The position numbers and the translations under genes are program-made. A model generated the notes under the pieces. That model made no database searches, was not told where the DNA came from, and saw only the letters and a program-made list of their open reading frames with translations. This document shows, piece after piece, positions 23,110 to 33,679 of a stretch of DNA of 64,000 nucleotides. Position 1 is the stretch's first letter, and each line of letters begins with the position of its first letter. Source of the stretch: Trichaptum fuscoviolaceum (Eukaryota > Basidiomycota > Agaricomycetes > Hymenochaetales > Trichaptaceae); assembly GCA_910574455.1 (NCBI GenBank), contig CAJSYZ010000003.1, positions 5,224,833 through 5,288,832 of the forward strand, given 5' to 3'.

Positions 23110-24318
23110 ATGTCGTCCCACCAGGAATGGGGAGGACTCGCAGATACCTTCGCTTTCCCGTCCCCGAGCTCCTCGATGGAGGAAGACAAACTCCAGCCCA
23201 TCCTTGAGCGCCTCGACACCCTCGAAAAACGCTACTCCAAGTTAGTCAACGAACACAATCAGGTTCAGAACACTGTCGCCCAGCTCAAGCACGCCAACCA
23301 GGCGTTAGAAGCCCAAATCGCGAACCAGCCCGCCTCCCCGTCTGGGGGTGGAGCAGGACTCAAGATGAAGCTTCCCGACACCTTCGAAGGCGAACGAGCC
23401 AAGCTGGAAAACTGGATTCACCAGATTAAGCTCTACCTGTTCGGACAACATCCTGGGCTGAACGAAACCCGCAAGGTCGCATTCGCCCTGATGCTACTGC
23501 GGGGACCGGCGCAAGACTGGGCACGACCCATTCTAGATCGACTCCAGGACATCCCGACACCGCCAGAAGCCGCCAGCCTGGAGGCCCTGTTCGCCGCCCT
23601 TCGCGCCTCTTACGGAGAAATCGATGCAGACAAAGCCGCAGCCGACAAGCTGATGCGCCTACGCCAGACAGGAACGGTCGCCGAGTTCGCGTCGCAATTC
23701 CGTGCCCTCCAAGCCCTCACCGGGTGGCCCAAGGACGCGACGACGGATGTCATCTACCTCGACATGTTCCGGAAAGGACTCAAAGACCAGGTTCGCCAGC
23801 ACATCGCCAGCACAGAGGCGAAGGATATGAAATTCGACGCCTACGTCAACTGGGTTTCCGAGACGGACGAGAAGCTAAGGCTCGCACACGCCTATGGACC
23901 AGTATCGAAGCCAGCGGCTACGCCCCGAAGCAATCCCGGCACCACTAGTTCAGCTCCGCGTACGATCCCGACTGCGGGCGCAAGCTCGACGAAGGATCCC
24001 AACGCGATGGAGATTGACAGGGTGCGCCGGGAGCGCCGGAGTAAGGGACTATGCTACTACTGCGGAGAGAAAGACCATTTAGTGAGCGATTGCCCAACGC
24101 GACCGCCAACCCGAAACCTAAAGGCTACGAAATCCACGTCCCCGTCGAGCCCCTCGCCCCCCGCGCTCCAGTCGTTCGAAGAAACGCTCAAACGTATGGC
24201 GGAACAGTACGTCCAGAATGTGCAGCAGTCCGTGCTACAGAACGCATTCGCCGCCATGACGCCCGCCGCCAAGAACGTTCACAATCCCGAAGCCCCGCCC
24301 CCAGCGGATTTTCAGTAG
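23110..24318 (+). CDS. gag: gag polyprotein of the Ty3/gypsy element
   Basis: An uninterrupted 402-aa frame that would form the capsid and bind element RNA. Residues about 30-75 are a predicted coiled coil (LEKRYSKLVNEHNQVQ region). The retrotransposon-gag core follows (about 85-250; ENWIHQIKLYLFG, VAFALMLLRGPAQDWA, QTGTVAEFASQFRAL). A single CCHC zinc knuckle, CYYCGEKDHLVSDC, lies at about residues 316-329. The start at 23,110 follows the primer-binding site by about 80 bp. The 3' end overlaps the pol frame by 268 bp in the -1 frame, so pol is probably made by frameshifting. Confidence 0.93.
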   Translation: MSSHQEWGGLADTFAFPSPSSSMEEDKLQPILERLDTLEKRYSKLVNEHNQVQNTVAQLKHANQALEAQIANQPASPSGGGAGLKMKLPDTFEGERAKLENWIHQIKLYLFGQHPGLNETRKVAFALMLLRGPAQDWARPILDRLQDIPTPPEAASLEALFAALRASYGEIDADKAAADKLMRLRQTGTVAEFASQFRALQALTGWPKDATTDVIYLDMFRKGLKDQVRQHIASTEAKDMKFDAYVNWVSETDEKLRLAHAYGPVSKPAATPRSNPGTTSSAPRTIPTAGASSTKDPNAMEIDRVRRERRSKGLCYYCGEKDHLVSDCPTRPPTRNLKATKSTSPSSPSPPALQSFEETLKRMAEQYVQNVQQSVLQNAFAAMTPAAKNVHNPEAPPPADFQ

Positions 24319-27300
24319 GGTCGTATTGCTCAGTCGCGCCCTATACGACCCAACCGCCCTTGTGGCCGAAGAACTCTCTTAATAATGGTCCCTTGTATTT
24401 AACCATCTCTACAATAGACCGTCGTCTTCGACGACATTTGAAGTTCCCGGTACAGGTTAGCGACGGAAAGACGGATGCCTTAGCCACAGTAATGTTAGAC
24501 AGCGGTGCGTCGGGAACTTTCATAAATTCCCGCTACGTTTCGCGACACGGACTCCAGACCCGGGACTTGGTAATCCCGATACTTTTGCGCAACGCGGACA
24601 ATTCCCCAAACGCGATTGGACGCATCACCAAGGAAGTAGTCCTCAACGTCGAGATGAAAGGACACTTAGAACAGTTGACCATGGCCGTCGCGGATATTGG
24701 CGACGACGATATTATCATGGGGATCGACTGGTTGCGGCACCATAACCCAACCATTGACTGGACCAACGATGTGGTCGATCTCAACCGCTGCCCGCCCCAG
24801 TGTGACAACCAGCAACGCCTGGTCCCGCTTCCCCGCCTCGCCATAGCAGAAGAAGTCGAGACCCCCTGGGGGCCCGACAGGACCCAGGCCGAATGGGAAG
24901 CTGTCCCACCGGGATTTCGGTACTCAGAAAAATATTGGGACCAGTACCACGAAGCCGAATCCTACTTCGTCACGACGGACGACCATTTCGCGTACAAAAT
25001 TGCCGCCTCGTACACCCACTCCCAGGCCATCGCTGAGAAGTCTGCGGTGAAGGAAGGCGAGAAAACCTTCGAAGAACTAGTTCCCCCCGAATTCCGTGAG
25101 TTTGCCGACGTTTTCTCGAAAGTTGAATCCGAAAGGCTTCCACTGCGCAAGCCGTATGACCACGCCATAGATTTAGAACCCGGGAAGGTTCCCCCGTACA
25201 GCAAAATCTATCCCTTGGCCCCAGCCGAACGCGATGCCCTTCGCGAATTCGTGGACGAAAACCTGCGCAAGGGGTACATACGACCTTCGAAATCCCCTGC
25301 AGCGGCTCCCGTCTTCTTTATCAAGAAAAAGGATGGAACCTTGCGCATGGTAGTCGATTACCGACGACTGAACGACATCACGGTCAAGAATCGATACCCG
25401 CTTCCCCTCACGATGGAACTCGTAGACGCGCTGCAAAAGGCGAAGGTTTTCACGACTCTAGATTTACGATGGGGCTACCACAATGTGCGACTGAAGCAAG
25501 GCGACGAGTGGAAGGCTGCATTTCGGACTCAGGCAGGACATTTCGAACCAACGGTGATGACATTCGGGCTCACGAATGCCCCAGCGACCTTCCAGCACAT
25601 GATGAACGATATCTTCAAAGACCTCATTGGAGTATACGTGATCATCTACCTTGACGACTTGCTAATCTTTTCCGAAGATGAATCGCAGCACGATGAACAC
25701 GTACGGGAAGTCCTTAAACGGCTACGCGAAAACGACTTGTTCTGCAAACCCGAAAAGTGCAAATTCAAACAGACTTCCGTCGAGTATCTCGGGATGATTA
25801 TTTCGCAGGGAAAGGTGGCGATGGATCCCGCCAAGGTACAGGCGGTCCTCGACTGGCCTACCCCGAAAAAGGTGAAAGACATTCAAGCCTTCCTCGGGTT
25901 CGCGAATTTCTATCGACGCTTCATTCGGGATTTCTCGCACATCGTCAAACCGCTCACGACGCTGCTGAAGAAGGACGTTCGCTGGGCCTGGACAGAAAAC
26001 CAGCAGTTCGCTTTCGACTATCTCAAGCGCATGTTCACGACCGCTCCCGTCCTGATGATGCCAGACATGTCGCGACAATTCATCGTGGAATGCGACGCCT
26101 CTGATTTCGCGACCGGCGCGGTCTTGTCCCAGGAAGGCGACGACGGGCTGATACACCCGGTCGCCTTTTTCTCGAAATCCCTCAACGATGCGGAACGCAA
26201 CTACGAGATTTACGACAAGGAGCTACTCGCAATTATTAGAGCTCTTGACGAGTGGCGACATTATCTCGAAGGTGCGAGTCATAAACTCGATATCGTGTCT
26301 GACCACAAGAATCTGCTATATTTCTCTGAATCCCGAACGCTGACGCGACGCCAAGCCCGGTGGAGTCTGTTCCTCACTCGCTTCGACTTTACGATTCGCC
26401 ATCGCCCAGGGCGACTCGGGGGCAAACCCGACGCCATGTCACGACGCGTCGATCTTCAACCCGAAGGCGAAGACAACACGGGAAGGACCCTCTTGACCCC
26501 CGAAATGTTTCGACTCAAAGCAATTCGTCGGGGAATGACACAGGTACACGGGGATCAGGCCCTCCTACGACGCATTCGTAAGTCAGATCAGTATGAAGAC
26601 GAACTGGTGGACGCAATCGAGTTGGTCAAGTCCAAGGCGCCTCGAGTCCTGACCAAGGAACTTGAGGACTGGAGCACCGAGGAAGGCCTCATCCTGTACC
26701 AGGGTAAGGTTTACGTCCCGAAAGACGAGACCATTCGCCGGGATGTGGTGAAGACTTACCACGACAGTCTCCCTGCCGGACATCCTGGACGTTGGAAAAC
26801 GTTTGAGATGGTGAGCCGCAACTACTGGTGGCCCGGGATGTCTAACTTCGTAGAACGATACGTTTCGGGATGCGATACCTGCGCACGCACGAAGAACCGA
26901 TCCCAACGCCCGGTAGGACTCCTGCAACCGAACGAAATCCCGCAGGGCCCCTGGCAGGCGATTTCGTGCGATTTCATCACCCAGCTCCCCCGATCTGAGG
27001 ATTACGACGCAATCTTCGTGGTGGTCGACCGTCTCACCAAGCAAGCGCATTTTATCCCGACCACGTCTGACATCGATGCACCGGAAACCGCGGAACTATT
27101 CCTGCAGCATGTCTGGAAGCTGCACGGAACCCCCCGCCAGATCATATCCGACCGCGGACCACAGTTTGTCGCGCAGTTCATGAAGGCCCTCTTTTCCCGA
27201 CTCGGTATCAAGGGTACCACGTCGACTGCGTATCACCCGCAGACGGATGGGCAAACCGAAAGGGTAAACCAAGAGCTGGAACAGTATTTACGGGCTTTCA

Positions 27301-27599
27301 TAGATACACGACAAGAAAACTGGGCCGGATTACTCCCAATGGCAGAGTTCGCGCACAACACGAAAGCGCACGCGGCAACACGACAATCTCCGTTCGCGCT
27401 TGTCTACGGCTACAATCCCGAATTCACGAATTGCCCCGAGCGACGGCCTATCCACGGTCCCCGCCGCGGACGCACGACTACAGGAGCTTCAGCAGGCACA
27501 GGAAGAGGCAAGAGCGGCTTTGGAGGTTGCGGCAGAGCGCATGAAGCAGCACTACGATCAGGCCCGGAACGAGGCCCCGCAGTACGCAGTCGGGGATAA
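24051..27599 (+). CDS. pol: pol polyprotein: protease, RT, RNase H, integrase core
   Basis: A long frame in the -1 register relative to gag. Domains in order are aspartic protease (LDSGASGTFIN, then IIMGIDWLRHH), reverse transcriptase (TLDLRWGYHNV; FGLTNAPATFQ; the catalytic IYLDDLLIFS), RNase H (VECDASDFATGAVL; YEIYDKELLAI; SDHKNLLYF), integrase zinc-binding region (H...H, CDTCARTK) and the integrase catalytic core with Asp in SCDFITQLP/VVVDRLT, Asp in ISDRGPQF and Glu in GQTERVNQELE. The frame runs off at about 27,430, where one extra base shifts it, and the last 55 or so residues are out of frame. The true start depends on frameshifting from gag. Confidence 0.93.
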   Translation: MLLLRRERPFSERLPNATANPKPKGYEIHVPVEPLAPRAPVVRRNAQTYGGTVRPECAAVRATERIRRHDARRQERSQSRSPAPSGFSVGSYCSVAPYTTQPPLWPKNSLNNGPLYLTISTIDRRLRRHLKFPVQVSDGKTDALATVMLDSGASGTFINSRYVSRHGLQTRDLVIPILLRNADNSPNAIGRITKEVVLNVEMKGHLEQLTMAVADIGDDDIIMGIDWLRHHNPTIDWTNDVVDLNRCPPQCDNQQRLVPLPRLAIAEEVETPWGPDRTQAEWEAVPPGFRYSEKYWDQYHEAESYFVTTDDHFAYKIAASYTHSQAIAEKSAVKEGEKTFEELVPPEFREFADVFSKVESERLPLRKPYDHAIDLEPGKVPPYSKIYPLAPAERDALREFVDENLRKGYIRPSKSPAAAPVFFIKKKDGTLRMVVDYRRLNDITVKNRYPLPLTMELVDALQKAKVFTTLDLRWGYHNVRLKQGDEWKAAFRTQAGHFEPTVMTFGLTNAPATFQHMMNDIFKDLIGVYVIIYLDDLLIFSEDESQHDEHVREVLKRLRENDLFCKPEKCKFKQTSVEYLGMIISQGKVAMDPAKVQAVLDWPTPKKVKDIQAFLGFANFYRRFIRDFSHIVKPLTTLLKKDVRWAWTENQQFAFDYLKRMFTTAPVLMMPDMSRQFIVECDASDFATGAVLSQEGDDGLIHPVAFFSKSLNDAERNYEIYDKELLAIIRALDEWRHYLEGASHKLDIVSDHKNLLYFSESRTLTRRQARWSLFLTRFDFTIRHRPGRLGGKPDAMSRRVDLQPEGEDNTGRTLLTPEMFRLKAIRRGMTQVHGDQALLRRIRKSDQYEDELVDAIELVKSKAPRVLTKELEDWSTEEGLILYQGKVYVPKDETIRRDVVKTYHDSLPAGHPGRWKTFEMVSRNYWWPGMSNFVERYVSGCDTCARTKNRSQRPVGLLQPNEIPQGPWQAISCDFITQLPRSEDYDAIFVVVDRLTKQAHFIPTTSDIDAPETAELFLQHVWKLHGTPRQIISDRGPQFVAQFMKALFSRLGIKGTTSTAYHPQTDGQTERVNQELEQYLRAFIDTRQENWAGLLPMAEFAHNTKAHAATRQSPFALVYGYNPEFTNCPERRPIHGPRRGRTTTGASAGTGRGKSGFGGCGRAHEAALRSGPERGPAVRSRG

Positions 27600-28080
27600 A
27601 GTCTGGCTCGAGGCGACGAACGTTCGGCGACCAGGAGCGCGCAAATTATTACCGAAACGACTAGGGCCGTATAAAGTGAAGGCAAAGCTAAGTGACCTCA
27701 CCTACGAACTCGAACTCCCCGCGTCGCTGAAGATTCATCCCGTATTTCACGTATCGCTGCTCTCGCCATACCACGAAGACGATATTCCCGGTCGAACGCA
27801 ACCCCCGCCGCCCCCAGTCGAAGTAGAAGGAGATCTGGAATACGAGGTGGAAGAGGTACTGGACGCTAGACGGTTTAGACGGAGGTTTGAATATTTGGTA
27901 CGATGGAAGGGATATTCGAGCGCGGAGAGATACATGGATTCCCGCAAAGGATATGGGTAATGCAAAGGCTAAAATTCGCAGTTTCTATCGAAAACACCCG
28001 GACGCCCCTCGAGAAGTCAACGCTATCGAGCTCTGTGACCTGAGCAAGATTCAAGCTTGGCGCCCCGGAGTTGCGCCTTT
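27400..28080 (+). pseudogene. pol: Integrase C-terminus and chromodomain of pol, displaced by two frameshifts
   Basis: The frame downstream of the 27,430 shift contains the integrase GPY/F-type region (GDKVWLEATN, KRLGPYKV, HPVFHVSLL) and the start of a chromodomain (EVEEVLDAR...YLVRWKGY). A second one-base shift near 27,921 moves the rest (TWIPAKDMGNA...IRSFYRKHPDAP) into a third frame. Both shifts are consistent with one extra A. In chromoviruses this domain targets integration to modified chromatin. With both shifts this copy could not make a full-length pol. Confidence 0.85.
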
Positions 28081-28092
28081 GGAGGGGGGTAA
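28081..28092 (+). other. Polypurine tract
   Basis: GGAGGGGGGTAA lies immediately before the 3' LTR, the expected place for the plus-strand primer. Confidence 0.8.
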
Positions 28093-28910
28093 TGTCGAGA
28101 TCCCGGGCTCCTTTTCTCATTTCCCGCACTTTCCCGCCAAGGATCCCGACATGAGCAGACAAACCCGCGGGGAGAATCCCGCCATTGGATTCCCCGCGCG
28201 AAACCTCATTCCCGAATCGCACGATCCCCCGCTCACGTGACCGATCCCGCACCACCGTCCCGACCACCATGCACGCATACACACATTCATTTACGACGAC
28301 CCGCCACGGCACACGTACATTCACTTATCAACACACGCTCATTAATCCGTTAGTACCTCAAGGTGACGACCTGCAACAGTCTGGCATACCTAGTCTGGCT
28401 AGTCGCGGCCCCGGACCGGACGCTGACGTCCACGGACAGGCCGTAGCCATCTGGAGAGACGGGATAGACATGCCTAGCAGTGCGGTCGTAGCATGTATCG
28501 TTTGTAGTAGATAGGTGCGCATTGCGCAAGGACACTTAGCGTAGATTAACTATACAGTCTTTACGAAGTAGATAAATAGCTGTAGGCATCGTAAGGAGCA
28601 CCCCACTTTTGACCTCTTGTGGAGTGCTTCCTTAGGTGCGATCTCTCTCTTTTCTCCTGTGTAGTTAGTTGCGCAATACTTACTTGTGGAGTGCTTCCTT
28701 AGGGATCCGCTTACTTGACGTTCAAAGCAGTGAAGAGTCCTAGCTGGCCTTGAGAATCCCGCGACGCGCCTGGATAGAATCCCGCGCGTTTCCCGCCTGA
28801 ATTCCCACGCTCGTTCCCAGTCGCGAATCCAGATTCCCGAACGCGGGTTCTTGTCGCGAATTCCAGTTTCCCGAAACTGTTTCCCGCTACCATTCCCGAC
28901 GGTCGTAACA
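28093..28910 (+). repeat. 3' LTR
   Basis: An 818-bp copy of the 5' LTR with small differences: CGCTCACG for CGCTCCACG, and a shorter CTCTCTTTTCTCC run. Followed directly by the GGTAG target duplication. Confidence 0.97.
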
Positions 28911-29259
28911 GGTAGCGGGCTCTGCTGTGAGTTAACTCACAGCCACTAACTGCTTGTACTTAAGTCTAGGCCATGCACTAGTGTAGTAATGTTAGTATAA
29001 TTGTGAGAGCCTCAGCAAACAGCATATGCAATTGTAGGACTTTCCCAGCACGTGAGCTTCTTTCTAAGGCAAGTAGGGTCGGGTAGAAAAAAAGCACAAA
29101 AGTGGCGCACTGTCTCATCCTTTCCTGAATATGCTGTAACCTCTTCTTCGTTGCTGACTCGTCCTTCCATTCTGCCTTGTCCAGCACTCCCTATACCCCG
29201 ACTACTACAGACAAGCAGAAGAAATCTTACTTTTCCTATTTACACAATCCAGACTTCTT

Positions 29260-32150
29260 GTTCTCCGCTTTCTGCTCATAGACAATGTCTCCCAAGTCCG
29301 CACGGTGCGAATCGCAGCCAGCGTCTACCTCAAGGACACAATCAAACAGCGATGTGAGGACGACGACTTGCCTTTGGTAGATACGGAGAAGATGTGGATG
29401 AAGGGTCGGCTTGTCTTTCTAATGATCACGCGTTCTAACCTAGCGGATAAGACATTACGAGCGCAAGTTGCGGAGGCCATGTCCTTAATTGCAAAGCTTG
29501 AGCATTGGCCAGATTTTATCTATCAAATTGTCTCTTCTCTTTAATCATACACTGCGAATGGCCGGACAAAATGTCTCTATTCTCTAATCTACTCACTCGA
29601 ACTTTGCGCCTTGGCATTGTGAAATACGGTCGGATTCACTCTACACGACGATCAACTTCGTTTTGAGTTGTTTCTTGGGCACCCTCCTCCAAATCTTCGA
29701 ACCCACCGTCACCAATCTGCTGAATGGATCGGGTGTTGAAGCGGTAGCGCAGGTCAACAAAGTTCCGAAGAAGTACCCAAACAATGAGGTGGAGAAGGTA
29801 TAGGCTGTCTATGATTTGATGATGGTTGGTCTTATGTATTCTTGTAGGCCCTGAAAGCGCTGGAGACGGTGCGCATGAATAAAGTGGAAGAGACTCTGCC
29901 GATGTGCAATGAGATCCTGGCATGGAAACCGACGGACCTGGAGATGCTGAACGCGATGATGCACGTCCTCCATGCACGGGGGTGCCGTACGTCCACTCTT
30001 CGCCGAGCTTCTGAGATTGACTAACATTCACTGAAATGCACTCAAAAAGAGACTCGGACCTCGTGACGATGTACGACGAGGCTTACAAGAAGCAGCCCGC
30101 AAGCGGGGAGCTCGGCACGCAGGACTTCTTCGCCAACGTGCGCACCGGGAACTGGACCGCCGCACAGCACATCGCGACGCGCCTGTACAAGACCTTCCCC
30201 AGCGCGGGCGACAGTTGCCGCCCACCTTTGAAGACTCGCACTCCGCTGTCTTTGGCGTCTAGCAGTGAGTACTCACCAAGTTCCTTGCTCATCAAGACTT
30301 CGATCTTTGAGCTAGCCGAGCTATATACGCATCGATACCCGGAGGTCCTCTCGTCTTTGAATACCGTACCGGCATTTGTCACAGCGCTGTGGGGGTTTCT
30401 CGATGGAGGTCAGAGATCTGGAATCGCGTATGTCGGACTGGTCAGTGAGGGACTGCTCTCCCTCAGCATGGTCATCCGATCAAGAAACTACACTACGACG
30501 TATGCGGAAATGGAGACGATTAATGTCTTGATCAAAGGCGTAGTTGTGTTCAATGTCACATTATGAGGTGCGTGGATTTTTTCTTTTATAACGCTCATCT
30601 TTACTGATGCTGTCTCGATTCACAGAACACGAAGTGGAGCAATTTGAGGACGATTCTCTGAAGTACGTCCGAGTTGACCTGTCTTTTGTGGCGTCCTCTT
30701 CGTCCATAGGCGGGTTGACTGCGGAGAAGCCGGCCGATGTACTTCGGGCGCTCGTTGCTTCTGGTTTCGAGGTTGAGACGACCGATGCTGACGTGACGTT
30801 AATAGGGAACGGACTGGAGGAGTACAACAGGAAGATGGGAATCGAAGAGCGTTGGAAGAGGAGGGATGAGAGTGTGTACCTGTTCACAGCGGTGTCAATG
30901 GTTGGTGCAAATGCTCAGGTGAGTCATGCTGTGATCTTTCGGGAGGAACAGTGAATAATTTTGAGGATATATAGCAAGGTGTTACAAGCACGAATGCTCC
31001 TGTGGTCGTTGTGTAGTTGTTTTCGCAATACGTGCACGAGGACGTACAGGCCGATGAAAACTCCGTGCATTCAATTCTCCAGGCTGACGCGATACACTTT
31101 TGGTACTCATTCCGAAATCAGGTGTGTAACTACCTTACAAGAATGCAAGACAAACAGTAATCAACTACACAGCTCACAAAGGAGCAATTCCTCTCCGTCC
31201 TCCCTCTTATCGTTCGGCATCTGCGCTCGCCAAACTACGTCTGCCATACGTATGAAGCGAGGGCCACTGAGCGGATGTTGTTCATCAAGCGGTGTTCCTT
31301 ATTACTGTGCATAACGCGATTGCTTCAGGTGAATATCTCTGATCGTTTCAACAGCTTTAGCGAGGGGAGATAACCGAGAGTTTGCCCCTCAAATCTTCAA
31401 CACGATGCTTTCAAAAATTGATAAAGTGTAAGCTCACAATTACATTGAGAGTATTCTCTCAGTAATCCTGTCTGTGCAACTCTTAGGTGTCATACATGTT
31501 ATTCTGACCATATGGTCGTCAATTGCCTTGCAGCACGAACTACTGTTGCGTCGTCTTGTTGCCATCCTTGCTTCAAATTGCAAGATCCCAAGTGACTCAA
31601 TCTTCGATCAGAATATATTCGAGTGCATCTCTGCTTTGATTAGGTGAGAAATTGACAAGTGAAAACATGCAGCATGTTCTGATCGATGGCTAAAACAAAG
31701 GTTTATGGTCGGCTCATCGCGCCGTTTGAGCTGGTTCTATTTGGTCCATTTACAATCACTCTGCAGAAGGACATCGATCGTGAGCAGCCTTCCTTTCAGA
31801 CGCCTACAGCAACTGGCTAATTATCTACACAGAATTCATTCCGAACATTTTCGAATTCCTTTCGCAGATGTTCAAGCTTAACAACGGCTATGTTCCTCCC
31901 GATTGACGCTTCCTCCTCCCCTTCCTCCTCCAGCCCGCTTCCTGGGTCCAAAAGGGCTCTATCCCCGCCCTCATCCGCCTCATGCACTCCTTCTTCGCCT
32001 GAGATAATGTGCAAATGGCGCAGACCGGCTAGTTCACGGCTATCCTGGCTGTCGTGCAGCAAAAACGCATCTCGTTGCGTGTCAACGACACGTTGGGCTT
32101 CGAGCTGCATTAGAGTGACGTGCGGTACATACCGAGTGCGACGTTGAAGC
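29260..32150 (+). pseudogene. CSE1/exportin-2-like gene, broken copy B
   Basis: Read in order the plus strand gives TVRIAASVYLKDTIKQR and KTLRAQVAEAMSLIAK (29,300-29,520), then after a foreign block ELAELYTHRYPEVLSSLNTV, EHEVEQFEDDSLKYVRVDL and WKRRDESVYLFTAVSMVGAN (to 30,920), and further FIPNIFEFLSQMFKLNNGYV, LLQPASWVQKGSIPALIRLM and ILAVVQQKRISLRVNDTLGF (31,830-32,100). These match successive parts of CSE1, so this copy covers much more of the gene than copy A. Intron positions are kept but there are many stops and shifts (for example 29,542, 31,903, 31,999, 32,029). Transport function is excluded. Confidence 0.75.
29755..30215 (+). pseudogene. NAA25/Mdm20-like fragment inside CSE1-like copy B
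   Basis: A block between two CSE1-like parts reads NNEVEK, then ALKALETVRMNKVEETLPMC, NEILAWKPTDLEMLNAMMHV and, after an intron-like gap, RDSDLVTMYDEAYKKQPASG with FFANVRTGNWTAAQHIATRL and YKTFP. The TPR-like pattern (ALKAL..R..K.EE.L..C, DLEMLN, YE.A.KK.P, A..LYK.FP) is that of the N-terminal part of NAA25/Mdm20, the auxiliary subunit of the NatB acetyltransferase. CSE1-like sequence resumes directly after it (LPPTFEDSHSA at about 30,215). It is a chimeric insertion, not a working gene. Confidence 0.6.
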
Positions 32151-32594
32151 CGCGGACGGGCGCGTACGTCTATGCTCTAGCTTACTTTTTTGCGTTAATC
32201 ATGGTGATCCCCGTGGACAATGTAAGGACTGTCGACGAATGGCAGCAACGTTAGGAAGCCTTCCTCTCGATCATGTAAAATAACTATCATAAATTATAAT
32301 CATTTTCACATGTATATCACATGTAAAATTTTGATTTATTTACAATCTAATGAAATTAAGCAAACTTGGGTAGTGGGCTCTACTGTGCACCCACAGCGTT
32401 CGCAATTATAAGTGAAAGAAGATATGTCAAAGTGATGTGTATGACGTAAGCAGGGCGTGCCATGTAGTACTCCTCATTGGGAAAGTTGTCGCCTTTGCAA
32501 AAGGTCTCTTCATACAGAAACGCAACTGTTTCGAAGACACGTCGCTCACCTCGTCGTTCGAGATTCATATCTGGAGCTCGCTTCAAATCCGAAT

Positions 32595-33205
32595 ATGCCA
32601 CCAGTCAGAAAATCTGCGCGAATTACAAACCACGGGCGGATTCGCAGATCAAGAAACGATATAGGAAAAGGTGACGCGGAGACGAACAACATCGATATGG
32701 CAGATAAAGAGGTCATTATCATCTTCGATACGGACGATGAGAATGAGATGAGTGCAAAAGACTCTAAAGTAGTCAAGCCTGGATTTAGACAAAGGAAGAA
32801 GAAGATTGATTCAGATGAAGAAAAGTTGAAGGAATTCAATGAAGTACGTATTGTCTGTGTTGCACAAGTTCGATAACCGCTCATGTCGCTCGAAAATCAT
32901 ATCAGCCGTTTGCTTCAAGTGCGAATATGCCACCAGACAGAAAAGCTGCGCGAATTACAAAGCACGGGCGGATTCGCAGATCAAGAAACGATATTGGAAA
33001 AGGTGATGCGGAGGCGAACAACATCGATATGGCAGATAGAGAGGTCATTATCATCCTCGATACGGACGATGAGAATGAGATGAGTGCAAAAGACTCTAAA
33101 GTAGTCAAGCCTGGATTTAGACAAAGGAAGAAGAAGATTGATTCAGATGAAGAAAAGTTGAAGGAATTCAATGAAGTACGTATTGTCAAAGTTGCACAAG
33201 TTTGA
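32595..33205 (+). repeat. Tandem duplication of the first exon of the RING gene
   Basis: Two units about 332 bp apart begin with ATGCCACCAG at 32,595 and 32,927 and end after the donor GTACGTATTGTC. They encode nearly the same 83 residues, with a handful of substitutions. Both keep an open frame and a usable donor. Confidence 0.9.
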
Positions 33206-33679
33206 TAGAAGCTCATGTCAAAACGCAATACAGATTCTTTTGAAGATTGAAGAGGCTCTTGAATGCAGTATCTGCTTTAGCCGCCACCTTGTTCCCGTGA
33301 CGTACGTGAATCTTCTAATGGTGAGATCAAGCAAATACTGAATCTTTGATTAGATTGGTTGAGTGTGGTCATACGTACTGCAAGAAATGTATACACGACT
33401 GGTGGAGAGTTGAGAAGAACGATGTGGGTGGAACAATAGTTCATTCTGATATCTTACTAATGACACCTAAATGCACAGGTGGGTCGAAGACGCAGTATTT
33501 ACAGCTGCCCTTGTTGTAGCGTTCGCATCAAGCGAGAACCCATTCACTCAATAACTTTGAAGAAATTGATCGAGTTGCCGTGGGGAAGAGTGAGAGAGGA
33601 AGATAAAGAGTCAACGGACAGGAAGAATAGAGCGAGTAATATCTCATTCGATGATTTCTTCCGTCCCATACGGAAATAG
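32927..33679 (+). CDS. RING-finger protein, probable E3 ubiquitin ligase (four exons)
   Basis: Model: 32,927-33,175, 33,234-33,301, 33,354-33,423, 33,479-33,679; 195 aa, all junctions GT-AG and in phase. The N-terminal 83 residues are basic then acidic (FRQRKKKIDSDEEK), a likely disordered or nuclear segment. The RING starts at ECSIC (C1-C2), continues with VECGHTYCKKC (C3-H4-C5-C6) and closes with SCPCC (C7-C8), a C3HC4 type. The C-terminal 45 residues are charged and have no known fold. The upstream duplicate exon (32,595-32,841) could be spliced to the same RING exons. Substrate unknown. Confidence 0.75.

Larger units (their letters stand above)
22200..28910 (+). mobile_element. Ty3/gypsy chromovirus LTR retrotransposon
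   Basis: A 6.7-kb element with two LTRs of 821 and 818 bp that begin TG and end CA, flanked by the 5-bp target duplication GGTAG (22,195-22,199 and 28,911-28,915). Internal order is gag, then protease, reverse transcriptase, RNase H, integrase and chromodomain, the Ty3/gypsy order. The LTRs differ at about three sites by eye, so insertion is recent. Pol carries two one-base frameshifts near its 3' end, so this copy may no longer be autonomous. It is GC-richer than its surroundings. Confidence 0.97.

Noticed and set aside
25722..26156. Minus-strand frames within pol
   Set aside because: Shadows of the retrotransposon pol gene, whose domains define the plus strand.
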